NCBI GenBank assembly: GCA_022690815.1
Contig: JALCZJ010000023.1
Location: 1 to 43,190, forward strand
DNA from: Ferrimicrobium sp.
GTDB taxonomy: Bacteria > Actinomycetota > Acidimicrobiia > Acidimicrobiales > Acidimicrobiaceae
Length of the DNA stretch: 43,190 bases
Direction: 5' to 3'
Of the stretch, positions 1-8,315 are shown one piece after another. The notes beneath the pieces were generated by a model. It saw only the letters and a program-made list of their open reading frames with translations. It had not been told where the DNA came from and did not search any database. The translations under genes and the position numbers were made by a program. Numbering within the stretch: position 1 is the stretch's first letter; each line of letters starts with the position of its first letter.

Positions 1-127
1 TTGGGACTGAGGCACCGTTGCAATCAAACGGGCCGCGGAAGCTAGAAAACAGAGTGAGCCAGAGGACGGTTGCAGCGTGACCGAGACTAGCTTAGAAAGC
101 CTCCACCTTCAGGTGGGGGTAGTTCAC
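1..127 (+). mobile_element. Probable right end of an IS200/IS605-type element (partial)
   Basis: The window starts inside a stretch that ends, at 101-127, in a short perfect hairpin (CCACCT, two-base loop, AGGTGG at 103-116) followed by GGGTAGTTCAC. A small GC hairpin followed by a TTCAC-like tetramer/pentamer is the usual layout of the right end of IS200/IS605 elements downstream of tnpB, and the transcript of this end commonly serves as the TnpB guide-RNA scaffold. No TnpB residues can be recognised with certainty: the frame starting at base 2 hits TGA at 8-10 and the frame starting at base 1 hits TAG at 43-45. The call rests only on the terminal structure. The rest of the element would lie beyond the window. 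Confidence 0.42.
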
Positions 128-296
128 CTTAAAGAGGATGCGTGGGCAATTCGGCTCTTGGTGAACGCTGCCGTCACCTTGCTAGACGAAGAAGGGTTCA
201 TCACCCCCGAGTCTCCGCCACCCCAGATCCCAATGAAACCCCACCATTATCATCCTCGGGACCAACGACCCCTCACACAGAAGGGTCAACGTTTGA
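128..296. other. Intergenic stretch between IS end and aroE
   Basis: There is no recognisable gene here. An open frame runs through from the IS-like end on the plus strand, but it crosses the hairpin and then the aroE gene in antisense, so it is not credible. The stretch may be the old downstream flank of aroE. Confidence 0.4.
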
Positions 297-1145
297 TCAA
301 GGTCGTGGAGCCAGTGCCTCCATCAGCCGATCAAGCCCGGGCATCGCGCCAAAGAAGTATCCAAAGGCCAACCGAGCCTGCGCCACGAGCATTGACAGGC
401 CATTGAACGCGGGCACAGCGAGGCTGTTAGCCACCTTTAACAGGGGTGTGGCTGCCGGATCGTAAACCATGTCATAGACACATCCGATCGAGCCAAGCGC
501 GGTGAGATCGATGGGAACCTCCGCCTCACTGGTGGTACCGCGCATCCCGGCGGTGGTGGCGTTGATCACGAGGTCAACCCGCAAGTTGTCGGCGCTGGGT
601 ATCGGAGTCGCATTCTGATTGAACCACGCGCAGAGCGATGTCGCCGACTCCAAGCGACGGCTCATCACCAACACCTCGTTGACCCTCGCTTGGATCATCG
701 CCCAAGTCGCCGCTCTTGCAGCACCGCCAGCACCGAGGATCAGCACCTTGGCTCCGGCCAACTCGAGGCCACAAACGTCTGTTAGTGCCGTAACCAAACC
801 AGCGGCATCGGTGTTGTGTCCGATCCGTTGTCCGTGATCAAAGACGACCGTATTGACCGCACCGATGTGGCGCACATCGTCATCTTCGATATCCAGTAGT
901 GCTCTGGCAGCTACCTTCAGAGGCGCTGTCAGATTAGCACCACGAAAGCCAAGCGAGCTCAGCGAAGTGAACGCGGTTTCGAGCTGGTCCACATTCGTCT
1001 CAAAGGACAGATAGTGACCCGACAGACGAAGCGCTCTAAGTCCAGCCTCGTGGATCATTGGCGAACGGCTATGCGCTATCGGGGCACCGAGGACACAAGC
1101 CAACGGAACCTGTGGCATGATTTGGGCCTCGGTGTCACGGTTCAT
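297..1145 (-). CDS. aroE: Shikimate dehydrogenase (NADP+)
   Basis: It reduces 3-dehydroshikimate to shikimate in the cytoplasm, the fourth step of chorismate synthesis. The 282-residue length is normal. The N-terminal substrate domain shows SRSP (26-29) and NLTAPLK with the catalytic lysine at about K77. NTDAAG follows with the partner aspartate at about D113. The nucleotide-binding loop GAGGAARA lies at about 138-145, and GLSMLVAQA near the C-terminus is the family's closing motif. The ATG overlaps the mltG stop as ATGA, which supports this start, although an internal ATG at codon 10 would also leave a complete fold. It is the last gene of the alaS-ruvX-mltG-aroE run. The gene end is about 170 bases from an IS-like end, so further operon members may have been separated from it. 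Confidence 0.95.
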   Translation of the reverse strand: MNRDTEAQIMPQVPLACVLGAPIAHSRSPMIHEAGLRALRLSGHYLSFETNVDQLETAFTSLSSLGFRGANLTAPLKVAARALLDIEDDDVRHIGAVNTVVFDHGQRIGHNTDAAGLVTALTDVCGLELAGAKVLILGAGGAARAATWAMIQARVNEVLVMSRRLESATSLCAWFNQNATPIPSADNLRVDLVINATTAGMRGTTSEAEVPIDLTALGSIGCVYDMVYDPAATPLLKVANSLAVPAFNGLSMLVAQARLAFGYFFGAMPGLDRLMEALAPRP

Positions 1146-2146
1146 TGCTCTCCGTAACGATTGATCGCTGCTTGCTGGGCTGCAAAGGTCTGAAAAAATG
1201 ACAGATGTTTGTGACCCCGCAGGAGAACAAAGTAGAGCCAGGTACCGGGCGTGGCGTGTAGGACCGCCTGGATACCGGCTGAATCGACTGAGCCAATCGG
1301 GCCTGGCGGCAGCCCGAGATGGACGTAGGTGTTGTAGGCAGAGGGGTCCTTGAGCTGGGCTCCGGTGATCGGATTCGTGTAGTTGGAGCTAGCAAATCTG
1401 ACGGTAGAGTCCATCTGAAGTGGCATGTTAGCAGCGAGTCTATTCAAGATCACCCTGGCTACCTTGGAGTATCCTGCAGGCGTGTTTGCCTCACGCTCGG
1501 CGATCGAGGCGGCGATGATGACCTGATAGCTGGTAAGGGAGTGATAGTTTGCACCAGGGACCAGCCCGTCGCGTTCGAAGGCCTGCGTCGACCTATCCAG
1601 CATCTGTTGAATCAACTCGGACGCCGTCCCGAGAGGATCAACGAAGTACGTATCCGGATAGAGCAACCCCTCAAGGCTGTCTCCCCCGACGAGATACGGC
1701 GAACGGAAGGAGCTGGGGTCGCTCGCTTCAGTGAGAAAGCTCCGCTCTGAAAGGCTTGCGCTTGGCATCGTCTTGAGCTGACGTGCGATCGCGTCGATGG
1801 TCATCCCTGGGAGTACCGTCAACTTGACTGACGACGGCCCACCCGTCAACAGACCGAGAGTCTCGGCGTACCCCTCATTGGTGCGCAAGAAATATACACC
1901 AGAATCAATGGTACCAACGCCCTTAAACTCGGCATACGCCTTGAAGAGCAGTGGGGCACGCACCACGCTGGCCGAAGCCAACTGGTCGAAGATGGCATTG
2001 ACGGACTCCCCTGGTGTGACCACTACCGCAACCGAGCGCCCCGTTGGACCAGGCCGTGACTCAAGATCGTAAGCAATGCCACCACCGATTATCACCAAGA
2101 TCATCAGCGCGACGACCCCAACGATCAGCCAGCGCCACTTAATCAT
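1142..2146 (-). CDS. mltG: Endolytic peptidoglycan transglycosylase MltG (YceG)
   Basis: It cleaves nascent glycan strands at the outer face of the membrane and is thought to set strand length. One N-terminal membrane helix (about residues 7-27) anchors an extracytoplasmic part. The YceG signatures are clear: LEGLLYPDTY at about 159-168, ASIAERE at about 214-220 with the presumed catalytic glutamate in the SIxEkE position, RVILNRL, MPLQMDSTVRF, and the YNTYVHLGLPPGPIG stretch near the end. The start could be TTG at 2149 or the adjacent ATG at 2146; I prefer the ATG. Either start overlaps the ruvX stop (TAA at 2139-2141), and no strong Shine-Dalgarno is visible, so translation is probably coupled. 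The ruvX-mltG-aroE order is common in actinobacteria. Confidence 0.94.
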   Translation of the reverse strand: MIKWRWLIVGVVALMILVIIGGGIAYDLESRPGPTGRSVAVVVTPGESVNAIFDQLASASVVRAPLLFKAYAEFKGVGTIDSGVYFLRTNEGYAETLGLLTGGPSSVKLTVLPGMTIDAIARQLKTMPSASLSERSFLTEASDPSSFRSPYLVGGDSLEGLLYPDTYFVDPLGTASELIQQMLDRSTQAFERDGLVPGANYHSLTSYQVIIAASIAEREANTPAGYSKVARVILNRLAANMPLQMDSTVRFASSNYTNPITGAQLKDPSAYNTYVHLGLPPGPIGSVDSAGIQAVLHATPGTWLYFVLLRGHKHLSFFQTFAAQQAAINRYGEQ

Positions 2147-2543
2147 CAACAGCCCGATCGAGGTATCGCTGAAGGATGTCGGCTGCCGCTAGGTCGTCGA
2201 TCCTTCCTCGTTGCCGACGCATCGATACCCCAGCAGCGCTCAACGACCGCTCCGCCGCGCGGCTCGAAAACCGCTCATCCATCTCGACCACCGGCACCTT
2301 GATGGCCGCGGTGACCTCGGCGATGAAGGTGCGCGCCATGGTGGTAGACGCAGTCATCGATCCGCTCAGTGCGAAAGGAACTCCAACGACCATCAACTCG
2401 ACGCCATAGTGATCTACTGCGGCACGAATCGCCTCGACCCACCCGTCGCTGCGCTCGATAACCGAGAGTGGGAGGGCAGAAGTGCCGACGCTGATGGCCA
2501 GTCCAATCCTGCGCTCACCCGGATCGCAGCCGAGAACCCTCAT
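2139..2543 (-). CDS. ruvX: RuvX/YqgF family RNase H-fold nuclease
   Basis: This is a putative pre-16S rRNA 5'-end nuclease, also annotated as a Holliday-junction resolvase. At 134 residues it is the usual compact RNase H-like fold. GCDPGERRIGLA at 5-16 carries the first acidic residue (D7), VVGVPFALSGSM lies at the second strand, and DERFSS and the closing DDLAAADILQRYLD provide the remaining acidic positions. The ATG overlaps the alaS stop as ATGA, and the gene runs directly into mltG. The alaS-ruvX link is widely conserved. Confidence 0.93.
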   Translation of the reverse strand: MRVLGCDPGERRIGLAISVGTSALPLSVIERSDGWVEAIRAAVDHYGVELMVVGVPFALSGSMTASTTMARTFIAEVTAAIKVPVVEMDERFSSRAAERSLSAAGVSMRRQRGRIDDLAAADILQRYLDRAVDD

Positions 2544-5107
2544 AACGTCGTGATGAGGCCGGCACGTAGTGCGTCAAGGGCACCGTCGAGCTCTGCGATG
2601 TCTCGCCCACCAGAGAGCGCCAACTCTCGTTGTGGCCCAACCCGACCACCGACGGCTTTCGCTACCGGTTCGAGGATCTCGTTCGCCCCACGAAGCTCGG
2701 GATTGGTGACAGCGGCCGCAAGAGCGACCTTCTGATCGGTGACACTGGCGAGCACCACACCCTCGAGACCCTTGCGTTGGCGCAGCTGAGTGACCACATA
2801 GCGAAGGTCTTGCGCGTTGAGGCCATCGACACGCTCAACAATCCAGGGAGTATCATGGCCTTGACCAAGCTCGCGTGCGAGGGTGCGTAACGACTCTTGG
2901 CGTAGGCTCGACAGTTGGGCCTCCAGCGACCTGTTCTTCTCAAGAAGGGCCGTGAGCCTTTCAACGAGCAGATCCCGACCACCGGGTAGGACGCGCTCCA
3001 TGGCGTCAAGCTGGCGCTCTAGACCGTGCACAGCACCAAGGGCCCCGAGTTGGGTCACGGCCTCGATTCTCCTGGTGTTGGCGCCGATTGACCCTTCGGC
3101 GACGATTTTAAAGAGCCCAATCTCGCCTAATGAGTGCACATGCGTCCCCCCACACAGTTCGACTGACTGTGGGCCGGCGTGGACGACACGAACGACATCT
3201 TGATACTGGTCGCCAAAAAAGGCGATCGCACCCTCCTCAAGGGCGGCGTTCTTGTCCTTTATCTCCGTCACGACGTGCTCGGCGGTAATCACCTGACCCA
3301 TGACCATCTCCTCGATACGCTCGATCTCGCTCTTCGTGAGTGGCGCCCAGTGGGTGAAGTCAAAGCGCAAGCGATCAGGTGCTACCAGTGAACCCTGTTG
3401 GGCAACGTGATCACCAAGGACGCGACGCAACGCCCACTGCAACAGGTGGGTGGCGCTATGGTTGGCACGAAGTTTTGCCCGTCGCTCGGCATCAACTGAG
3501 AGCTCAACACTCGCTCCGACCTCAGCCTCGCCCTCTTCAAGCTCGATCCAGTGTCTGATCACCCCTTGAACCGGCTGGTCGGTATCGAGTACTCGTGCTC
3601 GGAAACTCTCACCAATGACAACACCGGTGTCGCCAACCTGACCACCACCTTCTGGATAGAATGGCGTTCGATCGACATAGAGCACCATTCGATCACCTTC
3701 TTGACCGACAAACTGGATCTCACCCGTGCTTTGGTCGGTATCATAACCGAGGAACTCGGTCTTCCCAAAGGTCTCAAGTACCCACAGTGCCCCATCGGCC
3801 TGTTCAATAACACCATCGCCACCCAGACCAGCCTGACGAGAGCGACTGCGCTGCTCAGCCATCGCCTGATGGAAGCCCTCGAGATCGACCCCGACGCCGC
3901 GATCGAGGGCGATCTCGGTCGTCAACTCAATGGGGACACCAAAGGTGTCATGGAGGCGGAAGGCGACCTCACCGGTGACCGAACCACCTTCGATGGCCGC
4001 ATCCAGGACTGGGGCGCCAATGGTCAACGTCTGGTGGAAACGAGCCTCTTCCCGGGTTGCGAGCTCCATAACACGGTCTTGGCGCTCACGTAACTCTGGA
4101 TAGGCCTCCCCCATCGTCGCAACGACGCCCAAGAGCAGCGGCTCGACTACTCGCGTGTGTGCGCCAAGGAGCTGGGCACGAAGAATCAACCGTCGAATAA
4201 TCCGTCGCAACACGTACCCGCGCCCCTCGTTGGTTGGAACAACGCCATCGGCCAACAGGAAGGTCATCGCCCTGGCATGGTCGGCCATGATACGCAGTCC
4301 GACGTCGTCATGATGATCAGTACCATACCTCTTGCCTGTCAACGACTGTGCCTCCTCAAGAATTGGGAAGACCAGGTCGGTCTCGAAAACCGACGGACGA
4401 CCTTGCAGGATCGGTACTATGCGCTCCAGACCCGCTCCGGTATCGATGCAGGGTTTAGGCAGTGGAACAAGATCCCCACTGTCTTGCTGATCGAACTGCA
4501 TAAAAACGAGGTTCCAGATCTCTAGAAATCGCTCATCCGACCCAAAGGCAGGACCGCCATCGTCACCATAGCTAGCGCCCTTGTCGTAATAGATCTCCGA
4601 GCACGGACCACACGGACCGGTGTCACCCATCTGCCACCAGTTATCTTCCTCTAGGCGCTGGATCCTCTTCGGCGCGACCCCAACAACATCGCGCCAAATC
4701 TCGGCCGCCTGATCGTCGCTGGTATGCACGGTGATCCAGAGTCGGTCGGGCTCAAGACCGAGAACCGAGGTCACGAGCTCCCAAGCATAGGGAATCGCCT
4801 GCTCCTTGAAGTAATCACCGAAGGAGAAGTTACCGAGCATCTCAAAGAATGTGAGGTGGCGAAGCGTCTGCCCGATCTGATCGAGATCGTTGTGCTTTCC
4901 GCCAGCTCGCATGCACTTCTGGATACTCGTTGCTCGCGCAAAGGGCGCTGGCTCCTCACCGAGGAAATATCGCTTGAATGGAACCATCCCGGCGACCGTG
5001 AACAGGACGGTTTTGTCGAAGGGAATGAGACTTGCCGAGGGTACGGAAGTATGGTCACGCTTAACAAAAAACTCGCGGAACGACCGCCTCAACTCATTGG
5101 AATCCAT
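2540..5107 (-). CDS. alaS: Alanyl-tRNA synthetase
   Basis: It charges tRNA-Ala and edits mischarged Ser/Gly. I place the start at the ATG at 5107 (protein MDSNELRRSF..., 855 residues) because a perfect AAGGAGA lies five bases upstream. The longer open frame to 5179 would add 24 unlikely residues. In order one sees the class II catalytic core (AGMVPFKRYFLG, CMRAGGKHNDL, FFEMLGNFSFGDYF, the WWQMGDTGPCGPCSEIYYD loop), the tRNA-recognition helical region, the editing domain with NHSATHLLQ and the zinc-site CGGTHVHSLGEIG, then a coiled segment and the C-terminal DHHA1-type domain. The gene overlaps the upstream small membrane protein by 14 bases and ruvX by 4. Several long open frames on the other strand here are shadows. 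Confidence 0.97.
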   Translation of the reverse strand: MDSNELRRSFREFFVKRDHTSVPSASLIPFDKTVLFTVAGMVPFKRYFLGEEPAPFARATSIQKCMRAGGKHNDLDQIGQTLRHLTFFEMLGNFSFGDYFKEQAIPYAWELVTSVLGLEPDRLWITVHTSDDQAAEIWRDVVGVAPKRIQRLEEDNWWQMGDTGPCGPCSEIYYDKGASYGDDGGPAFGSDERFLEIWNLVFMQFDQQDSGDLVPLPKPCIDTGAGLERIVPILQGRPSVFETDLVFPILEEAQSLTGKRYGTDHHDDVGLRIMADHARAMTFLLADGVVPTNEGRGYVLRRIIRRLILRAQLLGAHTRVVEPLLLGVVATMGEAYPELRERQDRVMELATREEARFHQTLTIGAPVLDAAIEGGSVTGEVAFRLHDTFGVPIELTTEIALDRGVGVDLEGFHQAMAEQRSRSRQAGLGGDGVIEQADGALWVLETFGKTEFLGYDTDQSTGEIQFVGQEGDRMVLYVDRTPFYPEGGGQVGDTGVVIGESFRARVLDTDQPVQGVIRHWIELEEGEAEVGASVELSVDAERRAKLRANHSATHLLQWALRRVLGDHVAQQGSLVAPDRLRFDFTHWAPLTKSEIERIEEMVMGQVITAEHVVTEIKDKNAALEEGAIAFFGDQYQDVVRVVHAGPQSVELCGGTHVHSLGEIGLFKIVAEGSIGANTRRIEAVTQLGALGAVHGLERQLDAMERVLPGGRDLLVERLTALLEKNRSLEAQLSSLRQESLRTLARELGQGHDTPWIVERVDGLNAQDLRYVVTQLRQRKGLEGVVLASVTDQKVALAAAVTNPELRGANEILEPVAKAVGGRVGPQRELALSGGRDIAELDGALDALRAGLITTL

Positions 5108-5336
5108 TGATCTCCTTCGCATGTCCCTCAACAACCTGTCCTGGGGGTGTGTCGTTTCGATAGGCGGCAACCGCCTCACGGAGCGCGACCTTCACATCAC
5201 CACGCATCCTCTTCACCGAACGTTTAGCGCTTGCCTCAAGTGGACGCTCCAGTATCGGGCGGAGCGCCATCGCTACCCTCCGCGTACCAACGACTCCTAC
5301 GCCTATCCCGAGCAAAAACCACCTGCCCCGATGCAT
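5094..5336 (-). CDS. Small membrane-anchored protein of unknown function in alaS operon
   Basis: It has 80 residues. A short hydrophobic N-terminus (WFLLGIGVGVVGTRRVAMAL) would form one membrane segment, followed by a basic amphipathic region (AKRSVKRMRGDVKVALREAVAAY). I do not recognise a named family. The ATG at 5336 overlaps the upstream stop as TGATG, a typical re-initiation junction, and is preferred to the TTG one codon earlier. The 3' end overlaps alaS by 14 bases. This tight packing and its place between a DUF948-like gene and alaS argue that it is real. Small proteins of this sort preceding alaS are common in actinobacteria, but their role is unknown to me. Confidence 0.75.
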   Translation of the reverse strand: MHRGRWFLLGIGVGVVGTRRVAMALRPILERPLEASAKRSVKRMRGDVKVALREAVAAYRNDTPPGQVVEGHAKEINGFQ

Positions 5337-5689
5337 CAACTGATACCCTCCCTACGATCATGGAAAACCCTACGACCGCGTCGAACGGCCAAGCGTAGCC
5401 TACCCACCGATACGAAAGGGTATCCAACGGTGTTGAGAACAGTCTTAGTCATCCGGTCAATCGCTTGGACATCGGTCGCTCGTTCTTCGAGGAGTTCTCG
5501 CGTCTCGCTCGCCGTCGAAGTCGCCTCATGGGCAACGGTCGTCGCATACCGAATCAGTTCAATCATCTCGTGGCGCCACTGACTAGCAAACTCATCCATC
5601 TGCGCCCTGAGAGTCCGCACTTGCGCTAGCACAATGAGACTCACGATTAATAGGACGAGTGAAGCGATGGATGCAATCAGGGATACCAA
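5336..5689 (-). CDS. DUF948-like single-pass membrane protein
   Basis: It has 117 residues: one N-terminal transmembrane helix (about 2-24, almost all I/L/V/S) followed by a long helical, probably coiled-coil, cytoplasmic segment and a basic tail. This is the architecture of DUF948/YtxG-type proteins, which often precede alaS in actinobacteria. The function is unknown; a membrane-linked stress or division role has been suggested for relatives. The start is TTG at 5689, preceded by CAGGAGGT with a six-base spacer, a near-perfect ribosome-binding site. It is the first gene of the operon ending in aroE. Confidence 0.72.
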   Translation of the reverse strand: MVSLIASIASLVLLIVSLIVLAQVRTLRAQMDEFASQWRHEMIELIRYATTVAHEATSTASETRELLEERATDVQAIDRMTKTVLNTVGYPFVSVGRLRLAVRRGRRVFHDRREGIS

Positions 5690-6091
5690 CTCGCGACCTC
5701 CTGGGCGAACTTTGGGCCCAGTCTATCGACCCAAAAAGGCCAACTGACCCCAGCCATGGCTGCGCAACCAGAACACATCCGCTAAAGCTTAAAGTGATGC
5801 AGCGTAAGCATCCGATTCATCAGGACCCACCAGCGTTATCCAATGGAGGCGTTCTCCAAACCACTACCTTGAGCGATGACTCAACCTTGCAGACCGTGGT
5901 GTGATGTGGATGGTGTGCTGGTACCAATGGTGTCGAGAACTCAACATGATTTATGATCTTTACGCCAACGGCTCGCCTGCCTCATGTCACCGGTGCCCAG
6001 CCACTGAGTTCCGACTCACTGAGTTCCGACTCACTGAGTTCCGGCTGATTGTGTGCAGCGCTCACCGTGCTCGAAATTCCCATGCCCGAAG
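5690..6091. other. Leader/intergenic region between rel and the alaS operon
   Basis: About 400 bases lie without a credible gene. It must hold the promoter of the DUF948-alaS operon (minus strand) and the 3' end of the rel transcript. A TTTGGG...CCCAAA inverted repeat sits about 20 bases upstream of the operon's Shine-Dalgarno sequence. I looked for a T-box leader for alaS and found no T-box bulge sequence. A three-unit 15-base tandem repeat lies at 6002-6046 and is listed separately. Confidence 0.5.
6002..6046. repeat. 15-bp tandem repeat, three units
   Basis: The unit CACTGAGTTCCGACT occurs at 6002-6016 and 6017-6031 without change, and at 6032-6046 with one substitution. It lies 46 bases downstream of the rel stop codon. 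The unit length is a multiple of three, but the frame it forms (TEFRL repeated) is not part of a recognisable protein. Confidence 0.85.
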
Positions 6092-8311
6092 CTAGCTACG
6101 CTCACGGCTCGCCACAGCTCCACCGCCGTCTGCGACCGCCTCATTGTTGTCGCGTCGCGACGCGCCAGGCAACATGCGATAGGCATTGAACACTCCGTCA
6201 AGTTGTCGAATGGCGCCGAGCACCGACGATAGGTGCCCTGGGTCGACCAGTTCGAATTCAAACCGCATGCGAGAGACATGGTCACCCCTGGTTCGCGAGG
6301 AGCTCATGGTGATATTGACGTGGTGTTCGCTGAGCACCTTGGAGACATCAGCCAGCAACCGAGCGCGGTCAAGAGCCAAGACCTCGATCGCCATCTGGTA
6401 GGTCGATCCGCCTTCATGAGCCCACTCAACCTCGACTCGTCGCTCCCCTGCTCGCTTGAGCAGATCGAGCACGTTGGGACAGTCAGCCCGATGAATCCCG
6501 ACACCACGGCCTTGGGTGATGAACCCTACAATCTCGTCACCCGGGATCGGGTTGCAACAGCGCGAAATCCGTACCAGCACATCCTCCATCCCCTCAACGA
6601 AGACCATTGGGCCCTTGGACATGCGGCGTGAGCGCTGGTGTGAGACCGTCGGAGCGTACCCTTCGGTCTCAAGTTCGTTGCGTTGGAGACGTTGGGCGAT
6701 CGCGCGCGCCGAAACATGCCCCTCACCGACGGCGACCAAGAGGCCTTCGCCGTCATGGAGTCCGTTCATCTTCGCAAGTTTGGCGAGGCCTGCCTGGGAA
6801 AGATGGGTGTTGACCGCAAGACCTTCGCGTCGAAGTGCCTTGGTCAACTCATCGCGGCCGATCTCGATCGACTCCTCACGTCGCTCCCGAGAGAACCACT
6901 GCCGAATTTTCGCCTTCGCACGGGGCGTCACCACGATCGAGAGCCAATCCCTCGAAGGTGCCGCCGTCGGGGACCGCGACGACACGATCTCTACCGTGTC
7001 CCCGGAGCGCAGTACCGACTCGAGCGGTACGAGACGACCATTGACCTTGGCGCCGATACAACGGTGCCCAACCTCGGTGTGAATGGAGTAGGCAAAATCC
7101 AACGGTGTAGCACCAACGGGCAGCGTGACGACTTTGCCCTTCGGGGTGAAGACGTAGACCTCGTCCATCTCAAGATCTGACTTGAGATGCTCGAGGAACT
7201 CAAGTGGATCTAGAACATCCTCTTGGAGCTCCATAATGCGATCGACCCACGGCACATTGGCTCCGCTGGCACCCTCCTTATAGCCCCAGTGGGCCGCGAT
7301 CCCGAACTCGGCACGTCGGTGCATCTCCCTGGTGCGTAGCTGCACCTCGAGCGGATTGCCCTTATCTAACAGGACCGTCGTGTGCAGCGACTGATAGAGA
7401 TTGAACTTTGGGGCGTTGATATAGTCCTTGAACCTACCTGGGATAGGTGCCCACAGCGAGTGCACGACACCGAGGGCTGCCCAGCAATCCCGATCGTTTT
7501 CAGTGACGATGCGAACCGCGATGATGTCATAGATTGAGTCGAAGTCTTTGTCCTTGATGATCATCTTCTCATAGATTGACCAAAGATGCTTGGGGCGTCC
7601 AGTGACCTCGGCCTCGATGCCCACCTGCGCGAGTCGCCGTTGCAGCTCTGTGATAACCTGATCGAGGTAACGTTCGCGCTCGGGTGCGCGCGTTGCGATC
7701 ATGTGATCGATCTCGGCATAACGCCTTGGGTGTAAGGTCGCAAAGGCTAAGTCCTCGAGCTGCCATTTCATGTCCTCGATCCCCAGGCGATTGGCCAATG
7801 GAGCGTAGATATCCATAGTCTCTTGGGCGATACGACGCTGCTTCTCGACCGGCAAGGCGGCGATTGTGCGCATGTTGTGCAGTCGATCGGCCAACTTGAT
7901 GACTAAGACCCTTGCATCCTTGGCCATCGCGATCAGCATCTTACGCATGGTCGCGGCCTGTTGCGCCTCTCTGGAGTCGAAGCTAATCCGATCGAGCTTG
8001 GTCAGTCCATCAACGACATCGGCTACGGTGGTGGAGAACTCCTCCGCGATTTGCGCAAGTGTCACCGAGGTGTCCTCAACCGTGTCATGAAGCAATGCGG
8101 CAACGACGGCGGTCAAGTCACCACCGAGTGCTGCTGTGATAAGCGCTACCCCGATTGGATGCGTAACATAGGCTTCACCTGAGTGTCGACGTTGGGCACG
8201 ATGGGCGACCCGTGCAAACTCCAGAGCCTTAGCTATGGTCGAGGACGCCTCAGAGAATTCATCAAGATCCATCGCCTCGAGCAGCAATTGAAGATCACAG
8301 TCCACCATCAT
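6092..8311 (-). CDS. rel: Bifunctional (p)ppGpp synthetase/hydrolase (RelA/SpoT family)
   Basis: It makes and degrades (p)ppGpp in the stringent response. Its 739 residues hold the full set of domains. The HD hydrolase has H51 and the HDTVED motif at 75-80 intact, so hydrolysis is expected. The synthetase domain has GRPKHLWSIYEKM and GRFKDYINAPKFNLYQSLHT, with the RxKD form typical of bifunctional enzymes. A TGS domain follows (VYVFTPKGKVVTLPVGATPLDFAYSIHTE as its core region), and an ACT domain closes the C-terminus. The ATG lies four bases after the secF stop, so it is the promoter-distal gene of queA-tgt-secD-secF-rel. Linkage of Rel to SecDF is an actinobacterial trait. It ends well before the next operon. 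Confidence 0.96.
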   Translation of the reverse strand: MMVDCDLQLLLEAMDLDEFSEASSTIAKALEFARVAHRAQRRHSGEAYVTHPIGVALITAALGGDLTAVVAALLHDTVEDTSVTLAQIAEEFSTTVADVVDGLTKLDRISFDSREAQQAATMRKMLIAMAKDARVLVIKLADRLHNMRTIAALPVEKQRRIAQETMDIYAPLANRLGIEDMKWQLEDLAFATLHPRRYAEIDHMIATRAPERERYLDQVITELQRRLAQVGIEAEVTGRPKHLWSIYEKMIIKDKDFDSIYDIIAVRIVTENDRDCWAALGVVHSLWAPIPGRFKDYINAPKFNLYQSLHTTVLLDKGNPLEVQLRTREMHRRAEFGIAAHWGYKEGASGANVPWVDRIMELQEDVLDPLEFLEHLKSDLEMDEVYVFTPKGKVVTLPVGATPLDFAYSIHTEVGHRCIGAKVNGRLVPLESVLRSGDTVEIVSSRSPTAAPSRDWLSIVVTPRAKAKIRQWFSRERREESIEIGRDELTKALRREGLAVNTHLSQAGLAKLAKMNGLHDGEGLLVAVGEGHVSARAIAQRLQRNELETEGYAPTVSHQRSRRMSKGPMVFVEGMEDVLVRISRCCNPIPGDEIVGFITQGRGVGIHRADCPNVLDLLKRAGERRVEVEWAHEGGSTYQMAIEVLALDRARLLADVSKVLSEHHVNITMSSSRTRGDHVSRMRFEFELVDPGHLSSVLGAIRQLDGVFNAYRMLPGASRRDNNEAVADGGGAVASRERS

Positions 8312-8315
8312 TTCT

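Noticed and set aside
77-406. Plus-strand open frame across the IS-like end into aroE
   Set aside because: It runs through the terminal hairpin and then antisense to aroE; composition after residue 50 is not protein-like.
3551-4093. 180-residue plus-strand open frame inside alaS
   Set aside because: It is antisense to the well-conserved alanyl-tRNA synthetase coding region; a codon shadow.
4890-5582. 230-residue plus-strand open frame spanning alaS, the small membrane gene and the DUF948 gene
   Set aside because: The three minus-strand genes have strong ribosome-binding sites and coupled junctions; the plus frame has no family resemblance.
5690-5960. T-box leader for the alaS operon
   Set aside because: A GGTACC-like core occurs near 5930, but none of the conserved T-box bulge, specifier stem or terminator structure could be found.
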